This document shows positions 9,490-17,059 of a stretch of DNA of 64,000 nt, piece by piece. Under the pieces are notes generated by a model, which saw only the letters and a list, made by a program, of their open reading frames with translations, was not told where the DNA came from and made no database searches. Position numbers and translations under genes: made by a program. Position 1 is the stretch's first letter, and every line of letters starts with the position of its first letter. The stretch is from Lacisediminihabitans sp046156175. GTDB taxonomy: Bacteria > Actinomycetota > Actinomycetes > Actinomycetales > Microbacteriaceae. Where the stretch lies: assembly GCF_046156175.1 (NCBI RefSeq), contig NZ_JAYLVL010000001.1:248001-312000 (forward strand), given 5' to 3'.

Positions 9490-9523
9490 CGCGTCCGCGT
9501 AACCCACGTGCACTCCGCCGAAC

Positions 9524-9569
9524 TGCCATTTTCTGCGCCAAAAGGCGCTCGTTGGGACAGAATCTGGCA
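9524..9569. repeat. Nested inverted repeat islet
   Basis: The outer arms TGCCATTTTCTG (9524-9535) and CAGAATCTGGCA (9558-9569) pair with two mismatches. Inside them GCGCC-AAAA-GGCGC (9535-9548) forms a second hairpin. The islet is less GC-rich than the flanking repeats and looks like an inserted element. Confidence 0.5.
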
Positions 9570-9636
9570 TCTCGAAGCGTGGTATTTCCCAAAGCGCCGC
9601 ACAATGCACAGAGCGTGCTGGCTGGGGTTGCGCGCG

Positions 9637-9847
9637 CCTGCGAAGCCCACCTCGCCCGCCTGCGAAGCCCACCCGCGCTCCTGCGCAGGTCACTCGCACT
9701 CCTGCAAGCGCCATCCGCGCTCCTGCGCAGGTCACTCGCGCCGCTGTAAGCGCCACCCGCGCTCCTGCAAGCGTCATTCGCACTCCTGTGCGCGCCATCC
9801 GCGCTCCTGCAAGCGCCATCCGCGCGCCTGCAAGGGTCACACCGGGC
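9637..9847. repeat. 21-base tandem repeat array, about ten units
   Basis: Unit starts at 9637, 9659, 9680, 9701, 9722, 9743, 9764, 9785, 9806 and 9827; one unit is 22 bases and the rest 21. The consensus begins CCTGCAAGCGCCATCCGCG, with a variant block GCAGGTCACTCGC. Units are contiguous with no spacers, so this is a minisatellite and not a CRISPR array. Confidence 0.9.
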
Positions 9848-9860
9848 CGTCGCGGACACA

Positions 9861-9882
9861 CCGGGCCGGCGCGCCGGCCCGC
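9861..9882 (-). terminator. Palindrome downstream of pdxT (copy 2), probable terminator
   Basis: Arms CGGGCCGGC and GCCGGCCCG flank two bases, starting about 37 bases beyond the pdxT stop. There is no T-tract, as is usual for GC-rich actinobacteria. It is the parental copy of 9348-9369. Confidence 0.5.
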
Positions 9883-9918
9883 CCCGTCCGAAGCCGCCCG
9901 GATTGCCGGGAACCGGCC

Positions 9919-10521
9919 CTAGCGGACCCCGCGCACCCGATCGAGGAAGTACTCGTGGAAGCGGGTATCGCCCGTCATCTCGGGGTGGAACGAGGTTCCG
10001 AGCAGGTTGCCCTGCTCGACCGCCACCACACGACCGTCCTCGAGAGTCGCCAATGCCACGACCGACTCCCCCACCCGCTCGACCACCGGCGCGCGAATGA
10101 ACACCGCGTTCACCGGCGGATCTCCGAGGACGGGGATCGACAGGTCCGTCTCGAAGGAGTCGCGCTGCGATCCGAAGGCATTCCGACGCACCGAGATGTC
10201 GAATCCGCCGAGGCTCTGCTGTCCGGCGATCGCGTCCAGCACCCGGTCGGCGAGCATGATCAGCCCGGCGCAGGTGCCGTAGACCGGCAGGCCCGCACGG
10301 ATGGCGTCCTTGAGGGGATCCGCGAGTCCGAACATGCGCGACAGCTTGTCCATCACGCTCGACTCGCCGCCCGGGATCACGAGGCCGCCCACTAGGGCGA
10401 GCTCTTCCGGGCGGCGGATCGCACGAGCATCCGCTCCGAGCGATTGGAGCACCGCGATGTGTTCGCGGAAATCGCCCTGGAGCGCGAGGACTCCGACTAT
10501 CGGGGTCTGGCTACCAGCCAC
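9919..10521 (-). CDS. pdxT: Pyridoxal 5'-phosphate synthase glutaminase subunit PdxT
   Basis: Class I glutamine amidotransferase that hydrolyses glutamine and feeds ammonia to PdxS in deoxyxylulose-independent vitamin B6 synthesis. The 200-residue protein shows the family GGES motif, the nucleophile loop YGTCAGL and the catalytic His/Glu in SFHPEM. The start is taken as GTG 10521, which overlaps the pdxS stop (GTGGCTGGTAG) and gives VAGSQTPIVGVLALQGD. An upstream ATG would lie well inside pdxS. Its 3' end has been partly duplicated about 0.5 kb downstream. Confidence 0.96.
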   Translation of the reverse strand: MAGSQTPIVGVLALQGDFREHIAVLQSLGADARAIRRPEELALVGGLVIPGGESSVMDKLSRMFGLADPLKDAIRAGLPVYGTCAGLIMLADRVLDAIAGQQSLGGFDISVRRNAFGSQRDSFETDLSIPVLGDPPVNAVFIRAPVVERVGESVVALATLEDGRVVAVEQGNLLGTSFHPEMTGDTRFHEYFLDRVRGVR

Positions 10522-11425
10522 GTTCGGCGAGGCGGTGCGGAGCGGGAAGGTCTGACACGTTGATTCCCACCATCGCTTCACCGAGGCCGCGCGATGCGGC
10601 CGCCACTACCGAGGGGTCGTCGAAGAAGGTGGTCGCCTTCACGATGGCGGCGGCACGGGCTTCGGGGTTGCCCGACTTGAAGACGCCGGAGCCGACGAAG
10701 ACGCCGTCGGCGCCGAGCTGCATCATCATCGCGGCATCCGCGGGGGTGGCCACGCCACCGGCGGTGAACAGCACGACCGGGAGCTTGCCGGTGCGAGCGA
10801 TCTCCAGCACGAGCTCGTAGGGCGCCTGCAGCTCCTTGGCCGCGACGTAGAGCTCGTCGTGGGTCTTCGCCGCGAGGGCGCGAATCTCAGAGGTGATGGT
10901 GCGGATGTGCTTCGTGGCCTCGGAGACGTCGCCGGTGCCGGCTTCTCCCTTCGAGCGGATCATCGCGGCGCCCTCGTTGATGCGGCGGAGCGCCTCACCG
11001 AGGTTCGTCGCTCCACAGACGAAGGGAACCGTGAACGGCCACTTGTCGATGTGGTTCACGTAGTCCGCCGGCGAAAGCACTTCGGACTCGTCGATGTAAT
11101 CCACGTTGAGGGTCTGCAGGATCTGCGCCTCGACGAAGTGGCCGATGCGCGCCTTCGCCATGACGGGGATCGAGACCTCGGCGATGATCGAGTCGATGAG
11201 GTCGGGATCGCTCATGCGGGCGACTCCACCCTGGGAGCGGATGTCCGCGGGAACGCGCTCGAGCGCCATGACCGCGACGGCCCCGGCGTCCTCTGCGATA
11301 CGGGCCTGCTCTGCGGTGACGACATCCATGATGACGCCTCCCTTGAGCATCTCGGCGAGCCCGCGCTTCACGCGGCTCGAGCCAAGGTTTTCGGTGCTGC
11401 TGCTGCTGGTGGTGATGTCGGTCAC
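10511..11425 (-). CDS. pdxS: Pyridoxal 5'-phosphate synthase lyase subunit PdxS
   Basis: Dodecameric (beta/alpha)8 synthase that condenses ribose 5-phosphate, glyceraldehyde 3-phosphate and ammonia into PLP with PdxT. The 304-residue protein has the KRGLAEMLKGGVIMDV N terminus, the VMAKARIGHFVEAQ stretch and the phosphate-binding GADGVFVGSGVFKS loop. GTG 11425 with upstream GAGAGGCGA is the likely start. It overlaps pdxT by 11 bases and lies 77 bases after the HIT gene. Confidence 0.97.
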   Translation of the reverse strand: MTDITTSSSSTENLGSSRVKRGLAEMLKGGVIMDVVTAEQARIAEDAGAVAVMALERVPADIRSQGGVARMSDPDLIDSIIAEVSIPVMAKARIGHFVEAQILQTLNVDYIDESEVLSPADYVNHIDKWPFTVPFVCGATNLGEALRRINEGAAMIRSKGEAGTGDVSEATKHIRTITSEIRALAAKTHDELYVAAKELQAPYELVLEIARTGKLPVVLFTAGGVATPADAAMMMQLGADGVFVGSGVFKSGNPEARAAAIVKATTFFDDPSVVAAASRGLGEAMVGINVSDLPAPHRLAERGW

Positions 11426-11502
11426 TTCTCGCCTCTCTGATACTTCGCAGGTGCCGCGAAGCGACCCCATTCTAAGCCGGGGATACTGAGCGTTGCCGTG
11501 GG

Positions 11503-12072
11503 TTACGGGCGCGGCCAGGCCGCGGCGACCTCGGCGCGCACATCGCCGAGAAGTCGGGGCATGGCTTTGGTGCCCGCGATGATCGGGAAGAAGTTCGAAT
11601 CCTGCGCCCACCGGGGCACGATGTGCTGGTGGAGGTGTTCGGCGATTCCCGCACCGGCGATGCCGCCCTGGTTCATGCCGATGTTGAATCCATCGCAGTT
11701 GGCGGTGGCACGCAACACCCGCATCGCGATCTGGGTGAGTGCCGCCATCTCGGTGACCTCCTCCTCGGTCGCATCGTCATAGCTCGCGACGTGCCGGTAC
11801 GGGCACACCAAGAGGTGACCGGCGTTGTAGGGGAAGAGGTTGAGAAGCACGAAGCAGGTCTTCCCGCGCGCCACGATGAGGGCCTTCTCGTCGCTCATCG
11901 ACGGCGCGACGCAGAACGGGCACTCGTCTTTGTGCGGTTGCGGTCCAGCCTTGATGTAGACGAGACGGTGAGGGGTCCACAGTCGTTGGAAGGCGTCGGG
12001 GACCGCGGCGAAATCCTCCGCTGACTCGATCTCGATGCCCTCGAATTCCTCGGGGCCGTAGCTGCCGGGCAC
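11503..12072 (-). CDS. HIT domain protein, Ap4A hydrolase/phosphorylase-like
   Basis: Histidine-triad nucleotide-binding protein of 189 residues. The catalytic triad is HLHQHIV, and an upstream CPFC is seen in many actinobacterial members. Related enzymes act on diadenosine polyphosphates, though the substrate here is not shown. It starts at GTG 12072, one base past the thrS TGA, so the two genes are coupled. The thrS-HIT pairing is conserved in actinobacteria. Confidence 0.9.
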   Translation of the reverse strand: MPGSYGPEEFEGIEIESAEDFAAVPDAFQRLWTPHRLVYIKAGPQPHKDECPFCVAPSMSDEKALIVARGKTCFVLLNLFPYNAGHLLVCPYRHVASYDDATEEEVTEMAALTQIAMRVLRATANCDGFNIGMNQGGIAGAGIAEHLHQHIVPRWAQDSNFFPIIAGTKAMPRLLGDVRAEVAAAWPRP

Positions 12073-12073
12073 C

Positions 12074-14092
12074 TCAGACCTGTGCCCGGGTCGCTATCGC
12101 CGTGGTGATCCTCTCGATCGCTTCCGCGATCGGCACGCCGTTGTCCTGGTGGCCGTCCCGATAGCGAAAGCTGACGGCGCCGGCGGCGCGATCCTCTTCA
12201 CCGGCGATCAGCTGGAACGGCACCTTCAACTTGGTGTGGGTGCGGATCTTCTTCGGCATCCGGTCATTCGAGTCGTCGAGCTCTGCTCGCACTCCGGCCT
12301 CCCGCAACTGCCGGATGACGTCACCGAGGTACTCCTCGTACTGCTCCGCCACCGGGATGCCGACCACCTGCACCGGCGACAGCCAGACCGGGAAGGCGCC
12401 GGCATAGTGTTCGAGCAGGATGGCGAAGAAGCGTTCGATCGAGCCGAGGAGGGCACGGTGGATCATCACCGGCTGCTGACGGGTGCCATCGGCAGCCGTG
12501 TACTCCAGCCCGAAACGTTCCGGCTGGTTGAAGTCGAGCTGCACCGTGGAGAGTTGCCAGGTGCGCCCGATCGCGTCCCGAGCCTGCACGGAGATCTTGG
12601 GGCCGTAGAAGGCCGCGCCGCCGTGGTCGATCACGAATTCAAGTCCGGATTCGGTGGCGACCTGGCGGAGGGTCTCCGTCGCGTCGTCCCACGCCTGATC
12701 GGTGCCGACGGACTTCTCGGGGTCGCGGGTGGACAGCTCGAGGTAGAAGTCGTCGAGACCGTAGCCGCGCAGGGTCTCGAAGACGAAGTCGAGCTGGCTG
12801 GAGATCTCGCCCTTCACCTGCTCCGGCGTGACGTAGATGTGCGCGTCATCCTGGGTGAGTCCGCGCACGCGAGTCAGGCCCGACAGTGTCCCGCTCTTCT
12901 CGTAGCGGTAGACGGTGCCGAACTCCGCCAGGCGAAGGGGAAGCTCGCGGTAGCTGCGTCCCCGTGCGCGGAAGATCAGGTTGTGGAACGGGCAGTTCAT
13001 GGGCTTGAGGTAGTAATCCTGGCCCTGGCGGGTGACGTGACCCTCGTCATCCACCTCTTCGTCGAGATGCATCGCCGGGAACATGCCGTCCTTGTACCAC
13101 TGCAGGTGCCCGCTGGTCTCGAACAGGCTGCCCTTGGTGATGTGGGGTGAGTAGACCTGCTCGTAGCCGTTGGCGATGAGCCGGTCGCGCATGTAGTTCT
13201 CGATCTCGGCCCGGATGATTCCGCCCTTGGGGTGGAACACGGCGAGGCCGGATCCGATCTCCTCGGGGAAGGAGAACAGGTCGAGTTCGGCACCGAGCTT
13301 GCGATGATCGCGCTTGGCCGCCTCCTCCTGCCGCGTGAGGTACGCGCGCAGGTCGTCCTTCGTTGCCCAGGCAGTTCCGTAGACGCGCTGGAGTTGCTTG
13401 TTCTTCTCGGAGCCTCGCCAGTAGGCCGCGGCGCTCCGTGTCAGGGCGTAGCCATTGCCGATCATGCGGGTGCTCGGCAGGTGCGGACCGCGGCACAGGT
13501 CTTTCCAGACCGTCTCCCCGGTTCGCGGGTCGACGTTGTCGTAGATGGTGAGTTCCGCACCGCCGACCTCGACGGCTTCGTTGTCGTCGGTGCCGCCGGC
13601 GCCCTCCGTCGGATGCCCCTTGAGACCGATGAGTTCGAGCTTGTATGGCTCGTTCGCGAGCTCGGCCCGAGCTTCCTCCTCGGTGACGACCCGTCGAACG
13701 AACCGCTGGCCCGCCTTGATGATGCGTTCCATGACCTTGTCGATGGCCTTGAGGTCTTCCGGGGTCAGCGGGGTCTCGACATCGAAGTCGTAGTAGAAGC
13801 CGTCGGTGATGGGCGGCCCGATGCCGAGCTTGGCCTCCGGGTTGATCGACTGAAGCGCCTGAGCGGCCACGTGGGCGGCGGAATGGCGCAGGATGCTGAG
13901 CCCGTCCGGGGACGAGAGCAGCACCGGTTCGACGATCTCGCCCTCGCTGACGGATGCCGCGAGATCACGCAGTTCCCCTCCGACCCGCATCGCAACGACC
14001 TGGCGATCGGTAAAGAGCTCGAACCCGGTGGTCGCCTCCGCCGCCGTGATCGACTCGAGGATGGGCTCGTTGCCGGCGGGCGAATCTGACAC
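12074..14092 (-). CDS. thrS: Threonine-tRNA ligase
   Basis: Class II aminoacyl-tRNA synthetase charging tRNA-Thr, 672 residues. It has the N-terminal editing region (HSAAHVAAQALQ; the second-additional domain with the zinc-type editing site), the catalytic core with MNCPFHNLIF and RALLGSIERFFAILLEHYAG, and the anticodon-binding domain after PVWLSPVQV. GTG 14092 is preceded by AAGGAG. It heads the thrS-HIT-pdxS-pdxT run on the minus strand. Confidence 0.97.
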   Translation of the reverse strand: MSDSPAGNEPILESITAAEATTGFELFTDRQVVAMRVGGELRDLAASVSEGEIVEPVLLSSPDGLSILRHSAAHVAAQALQSINPEAKLGIGPPITDGFYYDFDVETPLTPEDLKAIDKVMERIIKAGQRFVRRVVTEEEARAELANEPYKLELIGLKGHPTEGAGGTDDNEAVEVGGAELTIYDNVDPRTGETVWKDLCRGPHLPSTRMIGNGYALTRSAAAYWRGSEKNKQLQRVYGTAWATKDDLRAYLTRQEEAAKRDHRKLGAELDLFSFPEEIGSGLAVFHPKGGIIRAEIENYMRDRLIANGYEQVYSPHITKGSLFETSGHLQWYKDGMFPAMHLDEEVDDEGHVTRQGQDYYLKPMNCPFHNLIFRARGRSYRELPLRLAEFGTVYRYEKSGTLSGLTRVRGLTQDDAHIYVTPEQVKGEISSQLDFVFETLRGYGLDDFYLELSTRDPEKSVGTDQAWDDATETLRQVATESGLEFVIDHGGAAFYGPKISVQARDAIGRTWQLSTVQLDFNQPERFGLEYTAADGTRQQPVMIHRALLGSIERFFAILLEHYAGAFPVWLSPVQVVGIPVAEQYEEYLGDVIRQLREAGVRAELDDSNDRMPKKIRTHTKLKVPFQLIAGEEDRAAGAVSFRYRDGHQDNGVPIAEAIERITTAIATRAQV

Positions 14093-14182
14093 GACGGATG
14101 TCTCCTTGGGTTGGACAGAGTCTGCGCCGAGGGGCGCGACAGGGGTGTCTCAACTTTAGCGTCGTGCGGTGGCGGGGCCCGG

Positions 14183-14671
14183 TCAGCTCAGGAAGATGCG
14201 CCGTCCCCGGCTGCGGCGCTTGACGGCCCGGGCTATCGCCGCGGCGATATCCGCCGAAGCGACGGCAGCGAACTCCACCGGCGACGCGATGACGGCGGCG
14301 ATGCGTTCCGCTCGGGCCGCATCCGGAATCCGCGAGGTGGCCACGAGAACCGTTCCGTTGGACTGATCTCGCACCGGAAACCAGTTCTCGGAGAGATAGA
14401 CCTCGTCGGGCCACTGGTCTACGAGGTCGTGGTCCACGTGGGTGCGGGCGAGATTGAGCACCGGGAGGTTCCAGGCGCGCGCGAGCACCGATCGCAGCGC
14501 TACGGGATCCAGGGCTCCCTGCGAGACGAGCAAAGCGTCGACCGCGGTTCCGGAGAGCGCACTGTCGACCGAAGCCCGGGCGAGTTGCTTCGCCGAAACC
14601 AGGCCAGAGGCAACAAGAAGATCCGCAAAAGCGGCGCGCTCGGCGAAGGAGTCGTCGCTTTCCGGGTTCAT
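14183..14671 (-). CDS. MshEN (GspE N-terminal)-domain protein
   Basis: A 162-residue protein resembling the isolated N-terminal domain of type II secretion/type IV pilus ATPases (MshEN, a known cyclic-di-GMP-binding fold in some proteins). The pattern ASGLVSAKQLARA, LLVSQGALD, ALRSVLARAWNLPVLNL and ATSRIPDA matches the tandem MshEN repeats. No ATPase domain follows. ATG 14671 is preferred over an upstream ATG at 14740 that has no ribosome-binding site. The strongly basic tail ends in KRRSRGRRIFLS. Function unknown; domain call moderate. Confidence 0.65.
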   Translation of the reverse strand: MNPESDDSFAERAAFADLLVASGLVSAKQLARASVDSALSGTAVDALLVSQGALDPVALRSVLARAWNLPVLNLARTHVDHDLVDQWPDEVYLSENWFPVRDQSNGTVLVATSRIPDAARAERIAAVIASPVEFAAVASADIAAAIARAVKRRSRGRRIFLS

Positions 14672-14764
14672 GTACCCCAGTTTCGCGAAACCTGTACCCA
14701 ATCGCCATTCCCCACTAGGTGGGACAGAACGACCTGTCATTGTGATGGAGCGTTAAATGCGTAA

Positions 14765-14788
14765 GGCCCCGAATCGAAATTCAGGGCC
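14765..14788 (-). terminator. Hairpin downstream of the HsdR_N-like gene
   Basis: Arms GGCCCCGAAT and ATTCAGGGCC (one mismatch) surround a CGAA loop, about 113 bases after the stop of the minus-strand gene at 14901. The intervening stretch has no recognisable gene. Confidence 0.45.
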
Positions 14789-14900
14789 AGCGCTCGCTTT
14801 GCCGAGACCAGAGCATATCGACGATAACCGCTGTTCAGTACTTCCTGTTCAAGCGGTGTTGGCGGCAGCAGATTGCCCCGATTCCAGTCCCATTTCCGCT

Positions 14901-15617
14901 TTACAGAAGCAGTTCAGGTCGCACCACTTCGTTTCTGATGATTTTTGCTAGTTCGTCAACGTCGGGGTTGAAACCACTAGTTCGACGTATCTCTTTGCGA
15001 ACAGCATCAAGTACAGGATCCGTGAGCAGAACGTCCGAGAGGGACTTCGGCGCAGTGGCAGCTTTCCGCTTCCAAAGCTCATCGATCGTTCCCCGCTTCA
15101 GAGCTTGCCGATGGAGGTAGAGCAAGCCATCGATCTTCTTCGCGATCGGCTCCTCACCCAAGATGTCGACTTCTAGCGCGAGATGAGTCGCCACCTGTTG
15201 ACCAGTCTTGGCGTACACGTGATAACCCTGCCAAACCTGCCCATTGGTCAGCATGATCCACTCAAGGCCTTCCTTCACCGCGTAGGTCTCGACCTGGCGA
15301 AGGTGCCGAACATTGAGTTTCTGAGCCGCCCGCTTCACCTCGATAAAGGCAACCAACTGCTTATCGATCCGGACACCGTAGTCTGCGAACTCACCCCTGA
15401 CTGCGAATTCAGTGGTCAAGTCGTCGAACTTGTCGTAACCCAATCCTTCGCAGAGGAAGTCAGTGACCAAAAGCCGGGTGTCGCCTTCATTGGCGTCTCG
15501 ACTCACGATGTCCTGAAGCGGCTTGCTGAACCTTCGGATTGCCGATCGGATCGAATCCCGCGCATCTTGCTCCCATTTGGGAGCAGTAGATTTTTTTGCA
15601 ACCGCAGCGTCAGACAA
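14901..15617 (-). CDS. Orphan type I restriction HsdR N-terminal-like protein
   Basis: A 238-residue protein with a PD-(D/E)xK-type core: YGVRIDKQLVAFIEVKRA supplies the Asp and the ExK pair typical of the HsdR_N/HSDR_N_2 family. No helicase, methylase or specificity gene is nearby, so it is not a complete restriction system. The start is taken as TTG 15617 because AGGAGG lies five bases upstream; an in-frame extension to 15749 would run into the tRNA terminator. Base composition is visibly poorer in GC than its neighbours and it abuts a tRNA cluster, suggesting transfer. Confidence 0.7.
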   Translation of the reverse strand: MSDAAVAKKSTAPKWEQDARDSIRSAIRRFSKPLQDIVSRDANEGDTRLLVTDFLCEGLGYDKFDDLTTEFAVRGEFADYGVRIDKQLVAFIEVKRAAQKLNVRHLRQVETYAVKEGLEWIMLTNGQVWQGYHVYAKTGQQVATHLALEVDILGEEPIAKKIDGLLYLHRQALKRGTIDELWKRKAATAPKSLSDVLLTDPVLDAVRKEIRRTSGFNPDVDELAKIIRNEVVRPELLL

Positions 15618-15732
15618 CAATTCCTCCTCCGGCGCGCCATCCGCCCCTCGGGCCGAGCCTATCGCCCAACTTTTGATCCCAGTGCTCAAAAGCCGCCCAT
15701 TGCATTCGACCCATGAAATGCCCATACAAAAC

Positions 15733-15768
15733 AAAACCCCCGAAATCACGAAGATTCCGGGGGTTTTT
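15733..15768 (-). terminator. Terminator after tRNA-Val(GAC)
   Basis: Arms CCCCCGAAATC (15737-15747) and GATTCCGGGGG (15753-15763) pair with one mismatch around a 5-base loop and are flanked by A and T tracts on either side. It ends the minus-strand tRNA transcript and could act in both directions. Confidence 0.85.
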
Positions 15769-15771
15769 CTG

Positions 15772-15843
15772 TGAGCGATACTGGGATCGAACCAGCGACC
15801 TCTTCCGTGTCAGGGAAGCGCGCTACCGCTGCGCCAATCGCTC
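15772..15843 (-). tRNA. tRNA-Val(GAC)
   Basis: Acceptor GAGCGAT/ATCGCTC with discriminator A, D-arm GCGC-AGCGGTA-GCGC, anticodon stem-loop CTTCC-CTGACAC-GGAAG (anticodon GAC) and T-loop TTCGATC. No encoded CCA. Confidence 0.95.
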
Positions 15844-15873
15844 AAACATGTGTGAAGTTATCTTTGCCCTTCG

Positions 15874-15944
15874 AGGTGGCGACGGGATTTGAACCCGTGT
15901 GGACGGCTTTGCAGGCCGCTGCCTCGCCTCTCGGCCACGCCACC
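15874..15944 (-). tRNA. tRNA-Cys(GCA)
   Basis: Acceptor GGTGGCG/CGCCACC, anticodon loop CTGCAAA (GCA), T-loop TTCAAAT. Discriminator T(U), as expected for tRNA-Cys. No encoded CCA. Confidence 0.95.
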
Positions 15945-15990
15945 GTGCATGACACTTTCGAGTCACATACAGTGAAAACTACTTCACTCG

Positions 15991-16062
15991 AGCGGATGAC
16001 GAGATTCGAACTCGCGACCCTCACCTTGGCAAGGTGATGCGCTACCACTGCGCCACATCCGC
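15991..16062 (-). tRNA. tRNA-Gly(GCC)
   Basis: Acceptor GCGGATG/CATCCGC, anticodon stem-loop TCACC-TTGCCAA-GGTGA (GCC), T-loop TTCGAAT. It forms a probable tricistronic tRNA unit with Cys and Val(GAC) on the minus strand. Confidence 0.95.
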
Positions 16063-16182
16063 ACTGCTCGCATTTCTGCGTGCGTCCATGACTCTAGCCG
16101 ATGCCCGGTGTCTCGCCAAACCGTGTGACGGAACGGCGTGGCGTCGTGAACGGTCGCCGGATATGGCAGGATTGGCGAGTCA

Positions 16183-16255
16183 GGGCGATTGGCGCAGTTG
16201 GTAGCGCGCTTCGTTCACACCGAAGAGGTCATCGGTTCGAGTCCGGTATCGCCCA
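16183..16255 (+). tRNA. tRNA-Val(CAC)
   Basis: Acceptor GGGCGAT/ATCGCCC with discriminator A, anticodon stem-loop CTTCG-TTCACAC-CGAAG (anticodon CAC), T-loop TTCGAGT. It points the opposite way to the other three tRNAs, and its 3' half overlaps the antisense end of the DUF2071 reading frame. Confidence 0.95.
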
Positions 16256-17036
16256 CAATATTTCCTGGCCGTGCAACAACGCCTGGCAGCCCGAACCTGC
16301 CACGCTCGGGTGCAGTTATCGGTTGCGCTCCGCTGAACTGGGTGAGAACCCCCGGTGAGAACAGCACGGAATCCGGCGCCCGGTCCGTGATCCCCGGCAG
16401 TCCCGCTGCGGCAAGCAGGGCGTCGTCGAGTTGGACGAGTTCCGCCGTGAAGAGCGGCCATGCACTGTGTCGATTCGCCTGCACCGCGGTCTTTCCGCCC
16501 CGCCCGACGAACAGCCGCCAGCGTGCGGTCAGAAAGTCGGCGAGCGGGTCATCCACCACTGGGACGCCGGATGCCCGGCTCACGATCCTCGTGCTCGGGC
16601 CGCCGCCGCCGATGCGCTTGCTCGCATAGCGATACTCCTGCCCCTCGCTTCCGAAGTCAGCGGATGCCCAGTAGTACGGGAGTCCGAAGACCGCGCGTGC
16701 GGCGACGACAGCGGCAAGCCGCGATGCTTCGAGGGAGGCGAAGACGACGCCGCGACGACCGAATTCGTCCACCCCGTAGAGGCGCACGTTGACCTCGGTG
16801 AAGGTGCCGAAGTACGGGACGGACGGCCCTCCGAAGAATGCCGAGCCGACCATCCGAAACGGAATGAGCCCGACCCAGGAGCTGCCGTCGAAGATGTCGG
16901 GAACGATGCCGGGCGGGAGTAGCGGCGCTACGACTGCGGCATCCACTCTCCAGTGCAGGAAGGTGAGATCGGCCCAGAACTGCTGGAGCACCGGGCGCCC
17001 CGGAAGAATCGGCGCTGTCTGCGAGATCGACTCCAC
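16215..17036 (-). CDS. DUF2071 (YqjF-like) protein
   Basis: A 273-residue protein of the DUF2071 family, recognised by FLHWRVDAAVVAPLLPPG near the N terminus, the FRMVGSAFFGGPSVPYFG segment and TEVNVRLYGV. Function is unknown; the fold is related to acetoacetate decarboxylase-like domains. GTG 17036 is the most upstream start and has no clear ribosome-binding site. The stop codon TGA (16215-16217) lies in the antisense of the tRNA-Val(CAC) anticodon loop, so the last 13-14 residues are read from tRNA DNA. Confidence 0.8.
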   Translation of the reverse strand: MESISQTAPILPGRPVLQQFWADLTFLHWRVDAAVVAPLLPPGIVPDIFDGSSWVGLIPFRMVGSAFFGGPSVPYFGTFTEVNVRLYGVDEFGRRGVVFASLEASRLAAVVAARAVFGLPYYWASADFGSEGQEYRYASKRIGGGGPSTRIVSRASGVPVVDDPLADFLTARWRLFVGRGGKTAVQANRHSAWPLFTAELVQLDDALLAAAGLPGITDRAPDSVLFSPGVLTQFSGAQPITAPERGRFGLPGVVARPGNIVGDTGLEPMTSSV

Positions 17037-17059
17037 GAGTGCCAGCTTATGCTTGCCCC

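Larger units (their letters stand above)
9044..9918. other. 875-base non-coding region of minisatellites and a duplicated pdxT tail
   Basis: This convergent junction between DUF2277 and pdxT holds no credible gene. From left to right it contains a G/C-rich 7/21-base periodic array (about 9079-9290), a degenerate copy of the pdxT 3' end with its downstream palindrome (9322-9489), an islet with nested inverted repeats (9524-9569), a 21-base tandem array (9637-9847), and the parental pdxT tail with its palindrome (from 9834). Long open frames through it exist only because the repeat unit is a multiple of three and GC-rich. Confidence 0.85.

Noticed and set aside
9637..9847. Possible CRISPR array
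   Set aside because: Units are contiguous 21-mers with no unique spacers and no cas genes are present.
7931..9859. A 642-residue open frame fusing YebC to a Gly/Arg/Ala-rich extension
   Set aside because: YebC homology begins exactly at MSGHSKW; the extension is the translation of GC-rich tandem repeats whose period is a multiple of three.
14093..14182. T-box or other riboswitch upstream of thrS
   Set aside because: The 90-base leader shows no T-box sequence or extended conserved stems.
14741..14900. A short minus-strand frame of about 50 codons downstream of the HsdR_N-like gene
   Set aside because: No family similarity is recognised, there is no start with a ribosome-binding site, and it is interrupted by a terminator-like hairpin; it may be a gene remnant but cannot be supported.
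14741..15843. Integrated element with attachment sites at tRNA-Val(GAC)
   Set aside because: No direct repeat of the tRNA 3' end was found at the other edge of the low-GC segment, and no integrase is present.
16101..16180. Small plus-strand frame between the tRNA genes
   Set aside because: It runs into tRNA-Val(CAC) and has no motif; the stretch more likely holds the tRNA promoters.
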